From Sphingomonas hankookensis (GTDB lineage: Bacteria; Pseudomonadota; Alphaproteobacteria; Sphingomonadales; Sphingomonadaceae), in the NCBI RefSeq assembly GCF_028551275.1, contig NZ_CP117025.1, positions 3,281,001 to 3,345,000 of the forward strand: a stretch of DNA of 64,000 nucleotides, written 5' to 3'. How positions within the stretch are numbered: position 1 is the stretch's first letter; the number at the start of each line of letters is the position of its first letter. The position numbers were made by a program, and so were the translations under genes. Of the stretch, positions 37,886-49,658 are shown one piece after another. The notes below the pieces were generated by a model. The model saw only the letters and a program-made list of their open reading frames with translations, was not told the DNA's origin and did not search any database.

Positions 37886-37903
37886 GTTATAGAACATATC
37901 TAA
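37886..37903. promoter_or_regulatory. Putative operator, TTAGATAT-N4/5-TAAC type, copy 2
   Basis: GTTATAGAACATATCTAA (reverse complement TTAGATATGTTCTATAAC) lies 42 bases upstream of the first esterase start. With copy 1 it brackets the intergenic region, as expected for a repressor controlling both directions. Confidence 0.45.
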
Positions 37904-37945
37904 GCAGCGGGCGGCGGAAGCCGTGGCGGCTGCGGGAGAGGTGGC

Positions 37946-39004
37946 ATGACACTGGAACGGCGGGACGTATTGCGCGGCGTAGCACTGGCCGGGGTGGCAA
38001 CGGCACTACCCATCGGTGCCCTCGCCCGCGCTACGGCCGCCCCGCCCGATCCGATCGCGGCGGTCGCCCCCGAACTGCGCGCCGGCGCCCGCCAGATCCA
38101 GGCGATGGTCGCCGCCATGCCGCCGATTACGCAAGCCTATAAGACGATGCGCGCCGGGCCCCAGCCGCCGCCCGCGACCGACATTCCCCATGTCGAACGC
38201 CGCATTCCGGGTGCGCCGGGCCAGCCGCCTGTGACGATCTACGTCATCAACGCCAAGCCCGGCACCCGCCGCCCCGCCATCCTGCACACCCATGGCGGCG
38301 GCTATATCGTCGGCTCGGCCACCGGATCGATCCTGCAATGCCAGGACATCGCCCGGCAACTCGACTGCGCAGTCGTCACCGTCGAATACCGGCTGGCCCC
38401 CGAAACCAGCTATGTCGGCTCGGTCGCCGACAATCATGCCGCGCTGCTGTGGCTCCACGCCAATGCCGCCACGCTCGGCGTCGATCCCGCCCGGATCGCG
38501 GTGATGGGCGAGAGCGCGGGCGGCGGCCATGCCGCACTATTGGCGCTGATGGCGCGCGACCGCCGCAGCGTGCCGCTGTGCGCGCAGATCCTGATCTACC
38601 CGATGCTCGACGACCGCACCGGCAGCACGCGCAAAGTGCCGCCGTTCATCGGCCGCATCGGCTGGGACGCCCCGGCCAATGTCTTCGGCTGGCGATCATT
38701 CCTGGGACAGGCACCGGGCGGCCCCTCCGTCCCCGCCGCCGGGGTGCCGGCGCGCGTGCGCGACCTGTCGGGCCTGCCGCCCACCTTTATCGGCGTCGGC
38801 GGGGTCGACCTCTTCGTCGACGAGGACATGGACTATGCCCGGCGGCTGAACGCGGCGGGCGTGCCGACCGAGCTGGTCGTGACGCCGGGCGCGTTCCACG
38901 GCTTCGATGCCGTCGCGCCCGAAACCGGGCTTGCCAAGCGCTTCACCGCCGCCAAGATCGCCGCGCTGCGCCGCGCCTTCGGGATCGATGGCGCGGCGAC
39001 ATGA
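37946..39004 (+). CDS. Exported alpha/beta-hydrolase (hormone-sensitive-lipase family)
   Basis: 352 aa. The Tat-like signal is ERRDVLRGVALAGVATALP. HSL-family motifs are the oxyanion HTHGGGYIVGSA, the nucleophile MGESAGGGHAALLAL, the acid in GGVDLFVDED and the His in PGAFHGFD. It hydrolyses esters or lactones of small molecules in the periplasm. It opens a same-strand run with a second hydrolase, a DUF3237 protein and a tannase/feruloyl-esterase-like gene, which suggests work on esterified plant phenolics. The exact substrate is unknown. Confidence 0.87.
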   Translation: MTLERRDVLRGVALAGVATALPIGALARATAAPPDPIAAVAPELRAGARQIQAMVAAMPPITQAYKTMRAGPQPPPATDIPHVERRIPGAPGQPPVTIYVINAKPGTRRPAILHTHGGGYIVGSATGSILQCQDIARQLDCAVVTVEYRLAPETSYVGSVADNHAALLWLHANAATLGVDPARIAVMGESAGGGHAALLALMARDRRSVPLCAQILIYPMLDDRTGSTRKVPPFIGRIGWDAPANVFGWRSFLGQAPGGPSVPAAGVPARVRDLSGLPPTFIGVGGVDLFVDEDMDYARRLNAAGVPTELVVTPGAFHGFDAVAPETGLAKRFTAAKIAALRRAFGIDGAAT

Positions 39005-39025
39005 TACTCCGACAGGATATTGCCC

Positions 39026-40009
39026 ATGGCCGCCCTTTCCCTGCCCCTTCGCGCCGCGTTGCTGCTGTCCCTCGCCCTCGGTACGGGCGTCGCCGTCGCG
39101 CAGAAACCCGCCGCCATGGCTGAACGCCCCGCCCCGCCCGCCGCATGGACCGCCGCGCCGTTCGTGCCGCTATGGACCGGCACCCCGCCGGGCGGCGGCT
39201 TCCGCCCGGTCACGGTCCCGGCCGACAGCCCGGCCACCTTCCTGAGGAATATCGAACAGCCCGGCCTGCGCCTGTTCCGCCCGGCGCGCGCCAACGGGGC
39301 GTCGGTGCTGGTCGTCCCCGGCGGCGCCTATGACTTCCTGTCGATCGGCAATGAAGGCGTCGATATTGCGCAGCGGCTGAACGCGCTCGGCTATACCGTC
39401 TATGTCCTTGTCTATCGCCTGCCCGGCGAAGGCTGGGCCAACCGCGCCGACGTGCCATTGCAGGATGCGCAGCGCGGCCTGCGCATGGTCCGCGCCGCCG
39501 CATCGAAGGACGGCCTCGACCCGCACCGGGTAGCGGTGCTGGGCTTTTCGGCGGGCGGGCACCTCGCCGCGACACTCGAAACCGACTTCGCGCAGACCGT
39601 CTATCCGGCGCGCGATGCGGTCGACCGGATCGATGCCCGGCCCGATGCCGCCGCGCTGATCTATCCGGTGATCGCCGCCGCCCCGCCCTTCACCCACGCG
39701 CTCTCCGCCGAACGGCTGCTGGGCAAGAACCCCAACGCAGCGGCCATCGCCCGTCGTTCGCCGGCCGACCATGTCACCGGCACAACCCCGCCGACCTTCC
39801 TGCTGCACGCGATGGACGACGGCGCGGTCGTGCCCGACAACAGCATGGCGATGATGGCCGCGCTGCGTCGCGCCGGTCGCCCGGTCGAGGCGCATTTCGC
39901 AGCGGAGGGCGGCCACGGCTTCGGCGTCGGCTCCCCCGCCCTGCCGGTCGGGCACTGGGTCGAGACGTTCGACCACTGGCTCCAGCGCCAGTTCGCCAAG
40001 ACCGGTTGA
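39026..40009 (+). CDS. Exported alpha/beta-hydrolase (acetylesterase/BD-FAE-like)
   Basis: 327 aa. A signal peptide ends near VAVAQKP. Motifs are the oxyanion-side VVPGGAYDFLSIGNEG, the nucleophile LGFSAGGHLAA, the Asp in LHAMDDGAVVP and the His in GGHGFG. This resembles esterases that deacetylate or deferuloylate plant glycans. I chose the ATG at 39026 after a GACAGGAT ribosome site; a TTG two codons upstream is possible. It starts 21 bases after the previous hydrolase and is probably co-transcribed with it. Confidence 0.85.
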   Translation: MAALSLPLRAALLLSLALGTGVAVAQKPAAMAERPAPPAAWTAAPFVPLWTGTPPGGGFRPVTVPADSPATFLRNIEQPGLRLFRPARANGASVLVVPGGAYDFLSIGNEGVDIAQRLNALGYTVYVLVYRLPGEGWANRADVPLQDAQRGLRMVRAAASKDGLDPHRVAVLGFSAGGHLAATLETDFAQTVYPARDAVDRIDARPDAAALIYPVIAAAPPFTHALSAERLLGKNPNAAAIARRSPADHVTGTTPPTFLLHAMDDGAVVPDNSMAMMAALRRAGRPVEAHFAAEGGHGFGVGSPALPVGHWVETFDHWLQRQFAKTG

Positions 40010-40024
40010 CGCCGGCAACGCACA

Positions 40025-40047
40025 TTAGATATATACCATAACAATAT
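40025..40047. promoter_or_regulatory. Putative operator, TTAGATAT-N4/5-TAAC type, copy 3
   Basis: TTAGATATATACCATAAC (40025-40042) runs into CATAACAATAT (40037-40047), so overlapping copies read on both strands. It lies just before the ribosome site of the DUF3237 gene, and its base composition stands out against the GC-rich surroundings. It suggests a separate regulated promoter for the DUF3237-tannase pair. Confidence 0.45.
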
Positions 40048-40063
40048 TCGGAGGGGAGAGAAG

Positions 40064-40594
40064 ATGGTCGATTCGATGACGGACGGCTGGACACGGCGCG
40101 CGATGCTCGGCGCCTCCGCCGCGCTGGCCGGATCGGCGGCGCTCCCCGGCGGCGCGGCGGCGGCAACCCCCGAACGGCTGACCAGCATCGGCCTGACCTT
40201 CGTCTATGAAGCGATCGTGACGCTGGGCAAGGCGGAGGAGGTCGGCGCTACCCCGATGGGCAAGCGCATCCGCATCCCGATCACCGGCGGCCGCTTCGCC
40301 GGTCCGCGCATCTCCGGCACGATCCTGCCCGAGGGGATGGACTGGCAACTCGTCCGCGCCGACGGATCGACCCTGCTGGAGGCCGCCTATCTGATGCGCG
40401 AGGCCGACGGCACCCTCATCCACATCACCAACAAGGGCGTGGTGTTCGACGGAAAGGTCCGCACGACCCCGGTGTTCGAAGTACCCCTGGGCAAGCATGG
40501 CTGGCTGAACCAGGGCAATTTCCTCGGCACGGTCGGCCCCGCCGATCCGGCGGACGGGGCGGCGGTGCGGATCACCGTCTATCAGCTGGCATGA
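40064..40594 (+). CDS. Exported DUF3237 family protein
   Basis: 176 aa. The Tat-like signal is TRRAMLGASAALAGSAALPG. The mature part follows the DUF3237 pattern: FVYEAIVTLGKAEEVG, RIRIPITGGRFAGPRISGTI and the acidic READGTLIHITNKG. The family is a small beta-barrel of unknown function, often next to aromatic-compound or steroid genes. It is followed directly (ATGA contact) by the tannase-like gene, suggesting a joint role outside the cytoplasm. Confidence 0.82.
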   Translation: MVDSMTDGWTRRAMLGASAALAGSAALPGGAAAATPERLTSIGLTFVYEAIVTLGKAEEVGATPMGKRIRIPITGGRFAGPRISGTILPEGMDWQLVRADGSTLLEAAYLMREADGTLIHITNKGVVFDGKVRTTPVFEVPLGKHGWLNQGNFLGTVGPADPADGAAVRITVYQLA

Positions 40595-40608
40595 CGATGG
40601 AGAGCAAC

Positions 40609-42349
40609 ATGACGCGACGGCATGTCACCCTGGCCGCGATCCTTGCCGGCTCGGCACTCGCCGGATGCGCGACGCCGGTCACGCCGATGGCCACGACGCA
40701 AGCCTCGGCGCCGCAGGGTTGCGCCGCGCTGATGGCGGGCGGCTGGAGCGATCCGAGCATGCGCATCCTGACCGCCGACGACCGCGCCGCCGGTCTGGTG
40801 CTGGATCTGGGCATGGGGGCGAAGACTGCGCCCCTTCCCGCGCATTGCGAAGTCACCGGCGTCTTGCGGGAACGCACCGGGCAGGACGGGCAGAAATACG
40901 CCATCCGCTTCCGCATGCGCCTGCCCGACCAATGGAACCGCCGTTTCCTGTTCCAGGGCGGCGGCGGCACCAATGGCGACATCGGCTCGGCGGTCGGGCC
41001 GCTCAACGCCGGCGCAACCGCGCTGGCGCAGGGCTTTGCCGTCATCAGTCAGGATTCGGGCCATTCCAACGAAACCAATGCCGACCCGGCACGCGGCGGC
41101 GCGGTCGCGTTCGGCTTCGATGCACAGGCGCGCGCCGATTACGGCCATGCGTCGCTGAAGGCCAGCTACGACGCCGCCCGCGCGATCCTGAAGCGGCGCT
41201 ATGGCGGCGACCCGGCGCACAGCTATTTCGCCGGCTGTTCGAAGGGCGGACAGGAGGGCATGGCCTTCGCCCAACGCTACCCGGAGGCGTTCGACGGCAT
41301 CCTTGCCGCCGCCCCCGGCTTCGCCCTGCCCAAGGCAGCGATTGCCGGAGGCATGGGACACGCAAAGCTATGCCGCCCAGGTCCGCGCGCCCGGTGAAAA
41401 GAGCGTACCGGTCGCCCGTCTGGCGCAGGCATTCTCCAACGCCGACCTGCTGCTCGCACGGCAAGCGGTGCTGGCGGCGTGCGACGCGAAGGACGGGCTC
41501 GCCGACGGGTTGGTCGGCGCGTTCGCCCAATGCGGCACGGTCGAAGTCGTGCGCGAACTGCGCGCGCGCCAGTGCAGCGGGCAGAAGAACCAGAGCTGCC
41601 TCGCCCCCGCGCAAATCGACGCGATGGTGCGCGGCTTCGGCGGTCCGCGCGACAGCCGGGGACAATCGCTCTATGCCAGCTTCCCCTGGGATGCCGGCAT
41701 GGCCGACAATGGCTGGCGCATCTGGAAACTGGGGCTGGAAACCCCGGCGGTGCCGTCGATCAACGCCGGAATGGGCGCGCCGGCACTGGCGACGATCTTC
41801 TCCACCCCGCCGCGTGCGCTGGGTCCGGGGCCGCAGGCCGGCATGGACTATTCCATGGCCTACGACTTCGACCGCGATCCGGCCGCGATCCACGCCACCG
41901 CGCCGGGCTTTCCGCGTTCGGCATGGGAAGACATCGCTGCCCGGTCGAGCGACCTGTCGCGCTTCCGCAAGCGCGGCGGGCGGATGATCGTGCCGCACGG
42001 CGCATCCGATCCGGTCTTCTCGATCAACGACACCATCGCGTGGTGGAACGACGTGAACCGGTCCAACGCCGGACAGGCCGCGAGCTTCGTCCGCATCTTC
42101 CCGGTGCCCGGCATGGCGCACTGTCAGGGCGGTCCGGCGACCGACCAGTTCGACGGCCTCGGCGCCTTGGTCCGCTGGGTCGAACAGGGCCAGGCCCCCG
42201 ACCGGATCGAGGCGAGCGCCGGTCCGATGACGCCGTGGCCCGGCCGCACCCGCCCGCTCTGCCCCTATCCCCTGGTCGCACGACCGGTGGCGGGGGCGAC
42301 CGACACGGAAAAGGCGGCGGCGTTCGAATGTCGGGCGGTGGTTGGGTAG
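40609..42349 (+). pseudogene. Tannase/feruloyl esterase family lipoprotein, frameshifted
   Basis: Two frames together encode one protein of about 580 aa. The first part has a lipoprotein-type signal (LAGSALAGC), and the nucleophile region FAGCSKGGQEGMAFAQRYPE (GCSxGG). The second part has the acid in PHGASDPVFSIND and the His in PGMAHCQGG. Together these form the CS-D-HC arrangement of tannases and feruloyl esterases. The first frame breaks near 41345-41352, where GCCGGAGGCATGG holds one base too many: dropping a G restores ...KAAIAEAWDTQSYAA, the natural family sequence. This is either a recent inactivation or a sequencing error; no other defect is seen. The start may be 40591 instead, overlapping the DUF3237 stop. 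Confidence 0.85.
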
Positions 42350-42371
42350 AGCTGCCCGGCTACCCACCAAT

Positions 42372-42467
42372 CGTCACTCCCGCGCAGGCGGGAGTCCATA
42401 CACGCTGTCGTCGCGCATCCAGCCGAAACGGCAGCGTCTATGGACTCCCGCCTGCGCGGGAATGACG
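42372..42467. repeat. REP-like inverted pair
   Basis: Arms of CGTCACTCCCGCGCAGGCGG type (42372-42400) and the reverse complement (42439-42467) lie between the convergent tannase-like gene and ligI. No gene lies between them. Confidence 0.85.
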
Positions 42468-42477
42468 AACGTGGGGT

Positions 42478-44409
<1,932 letters not shown>

Positions 44410-44417
<8 letters not shown>

Positions 44418-45081
44418 ATTTCAGCCCCATCGCTTCCAGCCGCGGCCGCATGTCGTATATGTCGAGGCCGAGTTCACCTGCCGCCAGCCGCACCCGCTTG
44501 CCCTCTTCCGCCGCTTCGCGCGCGCGGGCCTTCTCCAGCACCGCCGCCGCATCCGCCCGCTTCACCACGCATACGCCGTCGTCATCGGCCACGATCACGT
44601 CGCCCGCCTCTACGCCCGCCCCGGCGCAGACCACCGGGACATTGACCGACCCCAGCGTGTTCTTCACCGTCCCTTGCGCGAACACTGCCTTCGACCACAC
44701 CGGAAAGCCCATCTGCGTCAGGTCGCGCACGTCGCGTACACCCGCATCAATCACCAGCCCGCGACAGCCCCGCGCCATCGCGCTGGTCGCCAGCAGGTCG
44801 CCGAAATAGCCGTCGATGCACGGCGAAGTCGGTGCGAGGACGAGGATATCGCCCGCCTTCAATTGTTCGATCGCGACATGCACCATCCAGTTGTCGCCGG
44901 GCGCTGCGGAAATCGTCACCGCGCTGCCGGCAATCCGCGCACCGGGATAGATCGGCCGCAGATAGGCGCCCAGCAGCCCGATCCGGCCCTGCGCCTCGTG
45001 CACCGTGGCGACACCCGCCGCCGCCAGCCCGTCGATGACCGCCGCGTCGGCCCGTTCGATATTCTGCACGACGACGTTCAT
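44410..45081 (-). CDS. ligK: 4-Carboxy-4-hydroxy-2-oxoadipate (CHA) aldolase
   Basis: 223 aa, class II HMG/CHA aldolase of the RraA fold. It splits CHA into pyruvate and oxaloacetate, the last step of the pathway. Family segments are [33 protein letters not shown] and [12 protein letters not shown] with the metal- and substrate-binding Arg-Asp. A C-terminal helical tail typical of CHA aldolases rather than RraA is present ([17 protein letters not shown]). The ATG at 45081 has an AAAGGATCG ribosome site. It is the first gene of its operon and divergent from the LysR gene. Confidence 0.93.
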
Positions 45082-45159
45082 GGCGATCCTTTCTGCCGGC
45101 AAATCGCATCGTCCGTCCCGCGTCGCGCCGGCCAAGGCCAATCCATCTTGCGCGCACGT

Positions 45160-45176
45160 CATAAGTTTTTGCTATA
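45160..45176. promoter_or_regulatory. Possible LysR-type operator between ligK and lysR
   Basis: CATAAGTTTTTGCTATA sits in the 105-base divergent gap. It shows ATA-N9-TAT dyad ends around an AT-rich core, as in LysR (T-N11-A) sites. It lies very close to the LysR start, so it could also form part of that promoter. Confidence 0.4.
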
Positions 45177-45186
45177 TCCGCGTGCC

Positions 45187-46383
45187 GTGAAGCCGTTCGA
45201 TCTTAACCTGCGCCATCTGCGTGCCATCGGCCATATCGTCGCCGAACGCAGCCTCAACCGCGCCGCCGAGGTCGCCGGTCTGTCGCAGCCCGCGCTGACG
45301 CAAGGGTTGAGCAAGATGGAGCGGCAACTCGGCACCCGGCTGTTCGAACGCCAGCCCGACGGCATGGCCGCAACCGCCGCCGGGCTGGCGCTGGCCGAGC
45401 GGACCGAGCGTGCCTTCGCCCTGCTGGCGGGGGTCGGACGGCGCAGCGGCAAGCGCGGCTTCGCCCGGCCCGACGCGCTGATGACCGCGACCCAGGCCGA
45501 GGCGTTCCTGCACTTCGCCGATGCCGGCGGCTTTGCCGGGGCGGCGGCGAGCAGCGGCCTGTCGCAACCGGCGATCCACCGCGCGGTACGCGAACTGGAA
45601 CAGATCTGGGCGACGCCGCTGGCCGAACGGCGCGGGCGCGGCATGGTGCTGACCCCCGCCGGTCGCGCGCTGGCGCGCGGCGTGCGACTGGCGGCGGGGG
45701 AGATCGCCGCCGGTATCGCCGAGGCACGCGGCGATGCGGCGGAAGGTGGCCGGATCGCCGTCGGCGCGATGCCGCTCAGCCGCGCGCTTTTGCTGCCCCA
45801 TGCGCTCGCCATTTTCCTGCCCGATGCCCGCGGGACGCTCATCGACGTGGTGGAAGGGTCGTGGCGCGAGTTGATCGACCCGCTGCTCGACGGGGTGATC
45901 GACCTGATGATCGGCGCGCTGCGCAGCGACCCGCCGCCCGGGATCGATCAATTGCCCTTGTTCACCGACCGGCTCGCCATCTTCGCCCGCGCCGGCCATC
46001 CGCTTGCCGGGCAGGCGGTCGATCTGGAACGGCTGGCCGCGCAGAACTGGGTCGTCGGGCCGATCGGCACACCGCTGCGCAGCCATTGGGAGACGCTGTT
46101 CGCCGGCCGCCCGCTTCCCAACGTACCGGTCGAATGCGGGTCGGTGATGGTGATCCGCGGGCTGCTGGCGACCAGCGATCTCCTGACGCTGTTGTCGCCC
46201 GATCAGGTCGCGCTGGAGGTGGATGCCGGGCTGCTGGTACGGATCGGTCCCGAGCTGACCGATACGGTGCGGATGATCGGCATCACCACCCGCACCGGCT
46301 GGCGCCCGACCGCAGGGCAGGCGCGGTTGATCGCTCTACTGGAACGCGCATCGCAGGAAACCAGACTTCAGGAAAACCGATAG
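45187..46383 (+). CDS. LysR-family regulator with two N-terminal HTH domains
   Basis: 398 aa, about 90 longer than usual LysR proteins. GTG start at 45187 (KPFDLNLRHLRAIGHIVAER). The first HTH is SLNRAAEVAGLSQPALTQGL with the helix MERQLGTRLFER. A second full LysR HTH begins near residue 97 (ATQAEAFLHFADAGGFAGAA, then SGLSQPAIHRAVRELEQIWA). A normal effector-binding domain follows (about 190-385). Placed between the two lig operons, and divergent from ligK, it is the obvious pathway regulator, sensing protocatechuate or a ring-cleavage product (inference). The tandem HTH may let it bind long or paired sites. Confidence 0.87.
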   Translation: MKPFDLNLRHLRAIGHIVAERSLNRAAEVAGLSQPALTQGLSKMERQLGTRLFERQPDGMAATAAGLALAERTERAFALLAGVGRRSGKRGFARPDALMTATQAEAFLHFADAGGFAGAAASSGLSQPAIHRAVRELEQIWATPLAERRGRGMVLTPAGRALARGVRLAAGEIAAGIAEARGDAAEGGRIAVGAMPLSRALLLPHALAIFLPDARGTLIDVVEGSWRELIDPLLDGVIDLMIGALRSDPPPGIDQLPLFTDRLAIFARAGHPLAGQAVDLERLAAQNWVVGPIGTPLRSHWETLFAGRPLPNVPVECGSVMVIRGLLATSDLLTLLSPDQVALEVDAGLLVRIGPELTDTVRMIGITTRTGWRPTAGQARLIALLERASQETRLQENR

Positions 46384-46442
46384 GCTCCGGCGCTTTCCGA
46401 TTGGCCGGACCGATGGCCGCCTGCCACCCAGGGGGCATGGCA

Positions 46443-47267
46443 ATGACCATCGCATCGATCGGGTTCGGAGAGGCAGGACAGGCATTCGCCCGGCCGGGCA
46501 TCCGCGCCTATGATCGGAAGGGCGCGGCGATCGGTGATGCGTACGGCGCGACTGGTGTTATCGGCTGCCAAACACCGGCTGAGGCGCTCGCCGATGCCGA
46601 TGCCGTCTTCTCGCTGGTAACGGCGGATCAGGCGCTACCCGCCGCCCGCGCCTATGCCGCCCTGCTCGCGCCCGGTGCGCTCTGGCTCGATATGAACAGC
46701 GTCGCTCCCGACACCAAGCGTGCGGCGGCGCAGGCGGTCGCCACCGCCGGTGGCCGCTATGTCGATGTCGCGGTGATGGCACCGGTCCTGCCTGCGCGCC
46801 TTGCCGCGCCGCTGCTGCTCGCCGGTCCGCACGCGGCAGAGGCCGAGGCGGTATTGCGCGACCATGGCTTCACCAATGTCGCCATCGCCGGCCCCGCGAT
46901 CGGCGCGGCATCGTCGATCAAGATGATCCGGTCGGTCATGGTGAAGGGGCTGGAGGCACTGACCGCCGAATGCGCACTCGCCGCCGAACGCGCCGGGGTG
47001 CTGGACCCGGTCATCGCCTCGCTCGACGCCAGCTGGAAGCCGCAAGGATGGGAAACGCGGATCGACTATAATCTCGACCGTATGATGGCGCATGGCCTGC
47101 GCCGCGCCGCCGAGATGGAAGAGGTCGCCGTCACACTGGCGGCGCTAGGCGTCGACCCCGCGATGACGCGCGGCACCATCGAACGTCAGCGGACGCTCGG
47201 CGGCCTCGGCCTCACCCCGCCCGCCGGCCTGACCGCCAAGCTCGCCGCTTTGGGAGACACGCAATGA
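46443..47267 (+). CDS. NAD(P)-binding dehydrogenase-like protein (6PGDH N-domain + DUF1932)
   Basis: 274 aa. A Rossmann motif lies at the N-terminus (IASIGFGEAGQAFA). VDVAVMAPVLPARLAAPLLL and a helical C-terminal domain with SIKMIRSVMVKGLEALTAEC fit the DUF1932 relatives of beta-hydroxyacid dehydrogenases; the Lys in IKM would be the catalytic one. It precedes ligJ with a 4-base overlap, so it is coupled to the protocatechuate pathway, yet no pathway step requires it. It might handle a side product or a hydroxyacid relative of OMA/CHA. I chose the ATG at 46443 for its spacing to AGGGGG; 46437 is possible. Confidence 0.78.
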   Translation: MTIASIGFGEAGQAFARPGIRAYDRKGAAIGDAYGATGVIGCQTPAEALADADAVFSLVTADQALPAARAYAALLAPGALWLDMNSVAPDTKRAAAQAVATAGGRYVDVAVMAPVLPARLAAPLLLAGPHAAEAEAVLRDHGFTNVAIAGPAIGAASSIKMIRSVMVKGLEALTAECALAAERAGVLDPVIASLDASWKPQGWETRIDYNLDRMMAHGLRRAAEMEEVAVTLAALGVDPAMTRGTIERQRTLGGLGLTPPAGLTAKLAALGDTQ

Positions 47268-48279
47268 TCATCGACTGCCACGGCCATTACACCGTGCTGC
47301 CCAAGGCCCATGATGCATGGCGCGAGGCACAGGTCGCGGCATATCAAGCCGGCGAACCCGCCCCGCCCTATCCCGACATCAGCGACGCCGACATTCGCGA
47401 GACGATCGAAGCGAACCAGCTGCGCCTCATCAGGGAACGCGGCGCCGACCTCACCATCTTTTCCCCCCGCGCCTCCGCGATGGCGCCGCATGTCGGCGAC
47501 GAAGCCGTGGCGATCGACTGGGCACGCCGCTGCAACGACCTGATCGCGCGCGTCGTCGGCCTTTTCCCCGAAACCTTTGTCGGCGTGTGCATGCTGCCGC
47601 AAAGCCCGAAGGCGGACATGACCGCCTCGATCGCCGAACTGGAGCGCTGCGTGCGCGAGTTGGGCTTCATCGGCTGCAACCTGAACCCCGATCCGGGCGG
47701 CGGCCATTTCACCCACCCGCCGCTGACCGACCGCTACTGGTATCCCTTCTACGAGGCGATGGTCGCGCTCGACGTGCCGGCGATGATCCATGTGTCGGGC
47801 AGCTGCAACCCGGCAATGCACGCGACCGGCGGCTATTACATCGCCGCCGATACTGTCGCCTTCATGCAGTTGCTGCAAGGCGACCTGTTCGCCGATTTCC
47901 CGACACTGCGCTTCATCATCCCGCATGGCGGCGGCGCGGTCCCCTATCACTGGGGACGTTATCGTGGGCTGGCCGATATGCTCAAGAAGCCCGCGCTCGA
48001 CACGCATCTGATGAACAACATCTTCTTCGACACCTGCGTCTATCACCAACCCGGCATCGACCTGTTGGCGGACGTGATCGACAACAAGAACATCCTGTTC
48101 GGCAGCGAGATGGTCGGCGCGGTGCGCGGCATCGATCCGACGACCGGGCAGTATTTCGACGACACCAAACGCTATGTCGATGCGCTGGATATCAACGATG
48201 CGGAGCGGGCCGCGATCTTCGCAGGCAATGCCCGCCGCGTCTTCCCGCGCCTCGATGCGTTGCTGAAGGAGCGCGGCCG

Positions 48280-48283
<4 letters not shown>
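47264..48283 (+). CDS. ligJ: 4-Oxalomesaconate hydratase
   Basis: 339 aa, amidohydrolase superfamily. LigJ adds water to oxalomesaconate to give CHA. Metal ligands include MIIDCHGHYT at the extreme N-terminus (HxH), a His in MIHVSGSCNP, a His in FIIPHGGGAVPYHWGR and a late acidic residue in NILFGSEMVGAVRG. Its start overlaps the upstream dehydrogenase-like gene, and its stop overlaps the LigA-subunit start (GTGA). Length is normal. Confidence 0.94.
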
Positions 48284-49532
<1,249 letters not shown>

Positions 49533-49534
49533 AG

Positions 49535-49651
49535 CCCTCTCCCCTTCAGGGGAGAGGGTTGGGAGAGGGGCAGTCGACAACCGAAAACGATAGGGCTGGC
49601 GTGAGAGACTGCCCCTCTCCCCAGCCCTCTCCCCGCAAGCGGGGAGAGGGA
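49535..49651. repeat. Nested CCCTCTCC/GGAGAGGG inverted repeats
   Basis: Several CCCTCTCCCC/GGGGAGAGGG hairpins sit between ligB and ligC: one around CTTCAGG (49535-49558), one around GCAAGC (49625-49651), and long-range pairing between GGGAGAGGGGCAG and CTGCCCCTCTCCC. The last GAGAGGGAGA also serves as the ribosome site of ligC. No gene lies within. Confidence 0.85.
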
Positions 49652-49658
49652 GATCAAT

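Noticed and set aside
37946..42349. Polyketide or secondary-metabolite cluster
   Set aside because: The genes are hydrolases and a DUF3237 protein with export signals; no synthase is present.
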